This document shows, piece after piece, positions 60,610-64,000 of a DNA stretch of 64,000 nucleotides. A program made the position numbers and the translations under genes. The DNA comes from Noviluteimonas caseinilytica (GTDB taxonomy: Bacteria > Pseudomonadota > Gammaproteobacteria > Xanthomonadales > Xanthomonadaceae): contig NZ_AP024545.1 of the NCBI RefSeq assembly GCF_018406605.1, forward strand, positions 868,001 to 932,000. Direction: 5' to 3'. Numbering within the stretch: the stretch's first letter is position 1; every line of letters starts with the position of its first letter. The notes under the pieces were generated by a model. It worked only from the letters and a program-made list of their open reading frames with translations. It did not search any database and was not told where the DNA came from.

Positions 60610-61401
60610 TTACTCCACCAGGTTCCGGCCGTGGTAGAGCTCTTCGATCTCGCGCTTCAACCGCGCTTCGATCTTCATGCGTTCCTTGAAGGACAAATTC
60701 TTCGCCTTCTCCTCGAACAGGTAGTTGTCGAGGTCGAACTCCTTCAGATGCATTTTCGTGTGGAAGATGTTTTCCTGGTAGACGTTGACGTCGAGCATCT
60801 CGTAGCGCGACTTCACGTTCTTGGCCAGGTAGTCCTGGATCGAGTTGATCTTGTGGTCGATGTAGTGCTTGCGGCCCTTGATGTCGCGGGTGAAGCCGCG
60901 CACGCGGTAGTCCATCACCACGATGTCCGATTCCAGGCTTTCGATCAGGTAGTTCAGGGCCTTCAGCGGCGAAATCACGCCGCACGTGGCCACGTCGATG
61001 TCGGCGCGGAACGTGGCGATGCCGTTGTCCGGATGCGTTTCCGGATACGTGTGGACCGTGATGTGCGACTTGTCCATGTGCGCGACCACCGCCTCGGAGA
61101 TCACGCCCTTGGCGAGCGCCTTCTCCACCACCGGCTGTTCGCTGATCAGGATCGTCACCGACGCGCCCTGCGGGTCGTAGTCCTGGCGCGCCACGTTGAG
61201 GATGTTGGCGCCGATGATCTCCGCCACGTCCGTCAGGATCTGCGTGAGGCGGTCGGCGTTGTATTCCTCGTCGATGTACTCGATGTAGCGTCCGCGCTGC
61301 TCTTCCGACACCGCGTAGCAGACGTCGTAGATGTTGAAGGACAGCGCCTTGGTCAGGTTGTTGAAACCCTGGAGCTTCAGGCGCGGCAGCGGCTTGACCA
61401 T
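60610..61401 (-). CDS. speD: S-adenosylmethionine decarboxylase proenzyme
   Basis: A 263-residue pyruvoyl enzyme for spermidine synthesis, of the E. coli class 1A type (264 residues). The self-cleavage site is K111-S112 in MDKSHITVHTYPE; Ser112 becomes the pyruvoyl cofactor. TFRADIDVATCGVISPLKAL holds the catalytic Cys. The MVKPLPRLKL start gives numbering identical to E. coli. It is divergent from clp. Confidence 0.96.
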   Translation of the reverse strand: MVKPLPRLKLQGFNNLTKALSFNIYDVCYAVSEEQRGRYIEYIDEEYNADRLTQILTDVAEIIGANILNVARQDYDPQGASVTILISEQPVVEKALAKGVISEAVVAHMDKSHITVHTYPETHPDNGIATFRADIDVATCGVISPLKALNYLIESLESDIVVMDYRVRGFTRDIKGRKHYIDHKINSIQDYLAKNVKSRYEMLDVNVYQENIFHTKMHLKEFDLDNYLFEEKAKNLSFKERMKIEARLKREIEELYHGRNLVE

Positions 61402-61452
61402 CGGTCGGGACCTCGAAGGGTGCGCGGCGAAGGGGGGCCGGCGAGGGGCGCG

Positions 61453-61458
61453 ATTATG
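61453..61458 (-). promoter_or_regulatory. Candidate -10 element of speD (CATAAT)
   Basis: CATAAT (5 of 6 consensus) on the minus strand, 51 bases before the speD ATG. The -35 region (TGCCCC) is weak. Confidence 0.4.
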
Positions 61459-61563
61459 CGGCATGCGGCCCCCGCGGGGCATCGCGTCACGTGCACGCAC
61501 TATTCCGCTGGCTCGGCTTTGGGGCTACGCTCCGGCGATCCCCCGAACAAAGCCCAAGTGCCC

Positions 61564-62256
61564 ATGAGCCCCAACCTGCCTGCGCACGCCACGCCGCTCC
61601 GCCGCGCGATCAGCCCGCTCGCGCCGGATGCCGCCACGCTCGAACGCTTCCTGGCGCAGTGCCACCGCCGCCGCTACCCCACCCGCACCGACGTGTTCCG
61701 CCCGGGCGACCCGGCCGGCACGCTGTACTACGTGGTCAACGGCTCCACCAGCATCATCACGGAAGAGGACGACGGCCGGGAGCTCGTGCTCGGCTATCTC
61801 GGCACCGGCGAGTTCGTCGGCGAGATGGGCCTGTTCATCGAAACCGAGCGGCGCGAAGTCGCGCTGCGCACGCGCACCCCGTGCGAACTGGCCGAGATCA
61901 GCTACGAGCGCCTCTACCAGCTGCTGCTCGGCCCCCTGATGCAGGACGCCCCGCGCATCCTCTACATGATCGGCTCGCAGCTCTCCCGCCGCCTGCTCGA
62001 CACCAGCCGCAAGGCCGGCCGCCTGGCCTTCCTCGACGTCACCGACCGCATCGTGCGCACGCTGCACGACCTGGCCCGCGAGCCCGAGTCGATGAGCCAC
62101 CCGCAGGGCACGCAGTTGCGCGTCTCGCGCCAGGAGCTCGCGCGCCTGGTCGGCTGCTCCCGCGAGATGGCCGGCCGCGTGCTGAAGAAGCTGGAAACCG
62201 AGGGCAAGCTGCACGCCCGCGGCAAGACCGTCGTGCTCTACGGGACGCGCGGCTGA
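61564..62256 (+). CDS. clp: CRP-like protein Clp, global regulator
   Basis: A 230-residue CRP/FNR-family regulator, the length of Xanthomonas Clp. The N-terminal cyclic-nucleotide-type beta roll includes FRPGDPAGTLYYVVNGSTSI and GTGEFVGEMGLF. The C-terminal winged helix has QLRVSRQELARLVGCSREMA and GRVLKKLETEGKL. In xanthomonads Clp activates extracellular enzyme and virulence genes, binds CRP-type sites without cAMP, and is inhibited by c-di-GMP. It is divergent from speD and 1 base ahead of a GNAT gene. Confidence 0.95.
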   Translation: MSPNLPAHATPLRRAISPLAPDAATLERFLAQCHRRRYPTRTDVFRPGDPAGTLYYVVNGSTSIITEEDDGRELVLGYLGTGEFVGEMGLFIETERREVALRTRTPCELAEISYERLYQLLLGPLMQDAPRILYMIGSQLSRRLLDTSRKAGRLAFLDVTDRIVRTLHDLAREPESMSHPQGTQLRVSRQELARLVGCSREMAGRVLKKLETEGKLHARGKTVVLYGTRG

Positions 62257-62257
62257 G

Positions 62258-62716
62258 ATGGGCGGCGCCGACGCCTCCGGCGCCACGATCCGCGTGCGCG
62301 GCGTCGAAGCCACCGACGCCGCGGCGGTCGGCACCCTGCTGGATGTCCTCGGGTATCCGTGCACGGAGGCCGAAGCCGTCGGGCGCATCGCGCACTACCG
62401 CACCGACGACCGCCAGTTCCTGCTGCTCGCCGAACGCGACGGCACGCCCTGCGGCCTGGCCGCGGTGAAGCTCAACTACTCGCTCACGCGCGGCGCCGAC
62501 GTCGCGCGCATCACCGCGCTCGTGGTCTCGCCGGATTGCCACGGCGAAGGCATCGGCCGCCGCCTGCTGCGCGAAGTGGAATCGCGTGCGCGCAAGGCGG
62601 GCGCGGTGCGCCTTGAAATCACCAGCAACCCCTCGCGTACCGGTGCGCACGCCTTCTACCACGCGTGCGGCTACGCCGATGGATCGCGGCACTTCGTGAA
62701 GCTGCTAGGCGACTGA
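62258..62716 (+). CDS. GNAT family N-acetyltransferase
   Basis: A 152-residue acetyltransferase. The CoA-binding motif A is VVSPDCHGEGIGRRLLREVE. RLEITSNPSRTGAHAFYHAC is strand 5/helix 4, with the 'A--FY---GF'-type pattern. The substrate is unknown; similar proteins acetylate amino acids, small amines or aminoglycosides. It starts 1 base after the clp stop and so may share its transcript. The last 12 bases overlap the convergent HAD gene. Confidence 0.88.
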   Translation: MGGADASGATIRVRGVEATDAAAVGTLLDVLGYPCTEAEAVGRIAHYRTDDRQFLLLAERDGTPCGLAAVKLNYSLTRGADVARITALVVSPDCHGEGIGRRLLREVESRARKAGAVRLEITSNPSRTGAHAFYHACGYADGSRHFVKLLGD

Positions 62717-63430
62717 CGCCTTCGGCGCGTCGCCCCCGCGGCTCGCGCACCCCCAGTTGAGGATCGGCGTCCCGGGCGGCAGCGCGGCGCGGAAAGCATC
62801 GATGCGACCGGGCTTCGGGTTCACCACCACCGGGCGCTTCGCCGCCTGCAGCAACGGCAAATCCGCCCAGCTGTCCGTATACGCCACTGCGATCGGGCCA
62901 TAACCGGCGTCGCGCACCATGCGCATCTTGTTCGCGTGGTGGCAGTGTTCGCGCGTCACGAGGCCGCCGAGGAACGGGCGCGACAGGCTCCCGATCACGG
63001 GCAAATCCTGGTGCGCGACGAAATCGAGGATGGCGCGCGCGAGTTCCGGCGGCGCGCCCGTGGCGACCAGCACGCGATCGCCGGCGTCGCGGTGCTTCTG
63101 CAGCACGGCGAGCGCGACGGGTAACAGGCGGCGCCGGATGTTGGGCGCATCGTGCGACACGTAGTCGTCGATCAGCGCATCCAGGTCGTTGCGCGCGTGC
63201 AGGCCGAGCGTGCCGATCCAGAGGAACCCGGAGATCCCGTAGCGCCGCGTGGGCAGGAACGCCACCAGCGGCAGCAACACCGGCAAGGCCAGCAACGCCG
63301 CGATGCGCCGCGGCCAGCTCCGCTTGAGCAGCCACAGCACCAGGTGTCCGCCGGAATCGCCGTCGTAGAGCGTGTGGTCGAAGTCGAACACCACCAGCGG
63401 CGCGCCCGGCATCGGCGTCATCGCGCTCAT
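62705..63430 (-). CDS. HAD-family phosphatase
   Basis: A 241-residue HAD-superfamily (subfamily IB, SerB-like) hydrolase. The nucleophile motif is VVFDFDHTLYDGDSGG. VLVATGAPPELARAILDFVA is motif II, and VAYTDSWADLPLL is motif IV. A hydrophobic stretch (RIAALLALPVLLPLVAFL) near residues 40-57 could be a membrane-associating cap. Substrate unknown; phosphoserine-like or lipid-linked phosphate is possible. It follows trpC with a 4-base overlap (start MSAMTPMP; a second ATG lies 9 bases in). Confidence 0.85.
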   Translation of the reverse strand: MSAMTPMPGAPLVVFDFDHTLYDGDSGGHLVLWLLKRSWPRRIAALLALPVLLPLVAFLPTRRYGISGFLWIGTLGLHARNDLDALIDDYVSHDAPNIRRRLLPVALAVLQKHRDAGDRVLVATGAPPELARAILDFVAHQDLPVIGSLSRPFLGGLVTREHCHHANKMRMVRDAGYGPIAVAYTDSWADLPLLQAAKRPVVVNPKPGRIDAFRAALPPGTPILNWGCASRGGDAPKASVA

Positions 63431-64000
63431 GCGAACAGCTCGCGCAGCGCGGTGCCCGGATCGCGCGCGCGCATGAAGGCTTCGCCGACCAGGAACGAAT
63501 GCACGCCGTGGTCGCGCATGCGCGCCACATCGTCGCGCGTCGCGATGCCGCTCTCGGTGACGAGGATGCGGTCGGCCGGCACGGCGTCGCGCATGGCGAT
63601 GGTCGTGTCGAGGCTGACGTCGAACGTGCGCAGGTTGCGGTTGTTGATGCCCAGCATCGGCGCGGGCACCTGCAGCGCGCGTTCGAGTTCGTCGATGTCG
63701 TGCACCTCCACCAGCACGTCCATGTCCAGTTCCAGCGCGAGCACGGTGAGGTCGGCCAGGCGCACGTCGTCGAGCGCGGCGACGATCAGCAGGATGCAGT
63801 CGGCGCCAAGCGCGCGCGCCTCGTACACCTGGTAGGCATCGATGGTGAAATCCTTGCGCAGCACCGGCAGCGAACACGCCGCGCGCGCTTGCTGCAGGTA
63901 CGCATCGCTGCCCTGGAAATGGTCGACGTCGGTAAGCACGGACAGGCACGCCGCGCCGCCGGCTTCGTAACTGCGCGCGATCGCGGCGGGATCGAAGTCC
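63427..64000 (-). CDS. trpC: Indole-3-glycerol-phosphate synthase, partial (5' end outside window)
   Basis: The C-terminal ~190 residues of the TIM-barrel enzyme making indole-3-glycerol phosphate for tryptophan. Visible motifs: SVLTDVDHFQGS, PVLRKDFTIDAYQVYEARAL with the catalytic Lys, LGINNRNLRTFDVSLDTT and ILVTESGIATRDDVARMR. The N-terminus lies beyond base 64000. In Xanthomonas, trpC is also next to the clp region, supporting the taxonomy. Confidence 0.95.
   Translation of the reverse strand, partial: DFDPAAIARSYEAGGAACLSVLTDVDHFQGSDAYLQQARAACSLPVLRKDFTIDAYQVYEARALGADCILLIVAALDDVRLADLTVLALELDMDVLVEVHDIDELERALQVPAPMLGINNRNLRTFDVSLDTTIAMRDAVPADRILVTESGIATRDDVARMRDHGVHSFLVGEAFMRARDPGTALRELFA

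Overview
This window is a high-GC (about two-thirds G+C) chromosomal segment of a gammaproteobacterium in the Xanthomonadaceae, most like Lysobacter. Three things point there: a 230-residue Clp-type CRP homologue beside speD, coq7 and trpC; an O-antigen/LPS locus bounded by metB and etfA, the boundary known from Xanthomonas; and a xanB-type bifunctional mannose enzyme. No insertion sequence, phage, integrase or CRISPR array was seen. Genes are packed tightly, with many 4-base start/stop overlaps.

Layout. 1-7450: the end of valS, an acyltransferase, a Mla-like lipid-transport operon (permease, ATPase, MCE protein, lipoprotein) and a divergent ThrE-like exporter. 7451-14302: an H-NS-like protein, proS, two DUF4124 proteins, pssA, a small gene that may be a HolD (psi) homologue, rimI, alkB and ETF-ubiquinone oxidoreductase. 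14372-19432: two tandem lipoprotein metalloproteases with C-terminal VCBS/FG-GAP repeats. 19653-24322: CoA-transferase subunits, xanB and etfBA.

24319-39459 is the glycan locus. A rightward arm encodes a NeuD-type acyltransferase, GtrA, a DegT aminotransferase and a GtrB-like glycosyltransferase. A leftward arm encodes Wzm/Wzt, a 1078-residue methyltransferase/coiled-coil/two-glycosyltransferase fusion, four enzymes for GDP-D-glycero-alpha-D-manno-heptose, two methyltransferases and a polytopic membrane protein. Together they suggest an ABC-exported heptose-containing O-antigen whose length and end-capping may be set by the fusion protein.

39467-48153: metB and cbs (transsulfuration), a DUF465 protein with a possible 50-residue upstream gene, an OmpA-like lipoprotein, pilU, fumarylacetoacetase and maiA (tyrosine catabolism), tRNA-Gln, rpsI and rplM. 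48302-59678: a four-gene leftward group consisting of a 3007-residue repeat-rich autotransporter, a TIGR03032/DUF4915-like protein, an exported EF-hand protein and a GNAT-like protein. A CRP/Clp-type box lies upstream of the autotransporter. 59897-64000: coq7, speD, clp, a GNAT acetyltransferase, a HAD phosphatase and the start-truncated trpC.

The best candidates for undescribed biology are the autotransporter group and the fusion protein with 28-residue coiled-coil repeats next to Wzm/Wzt.
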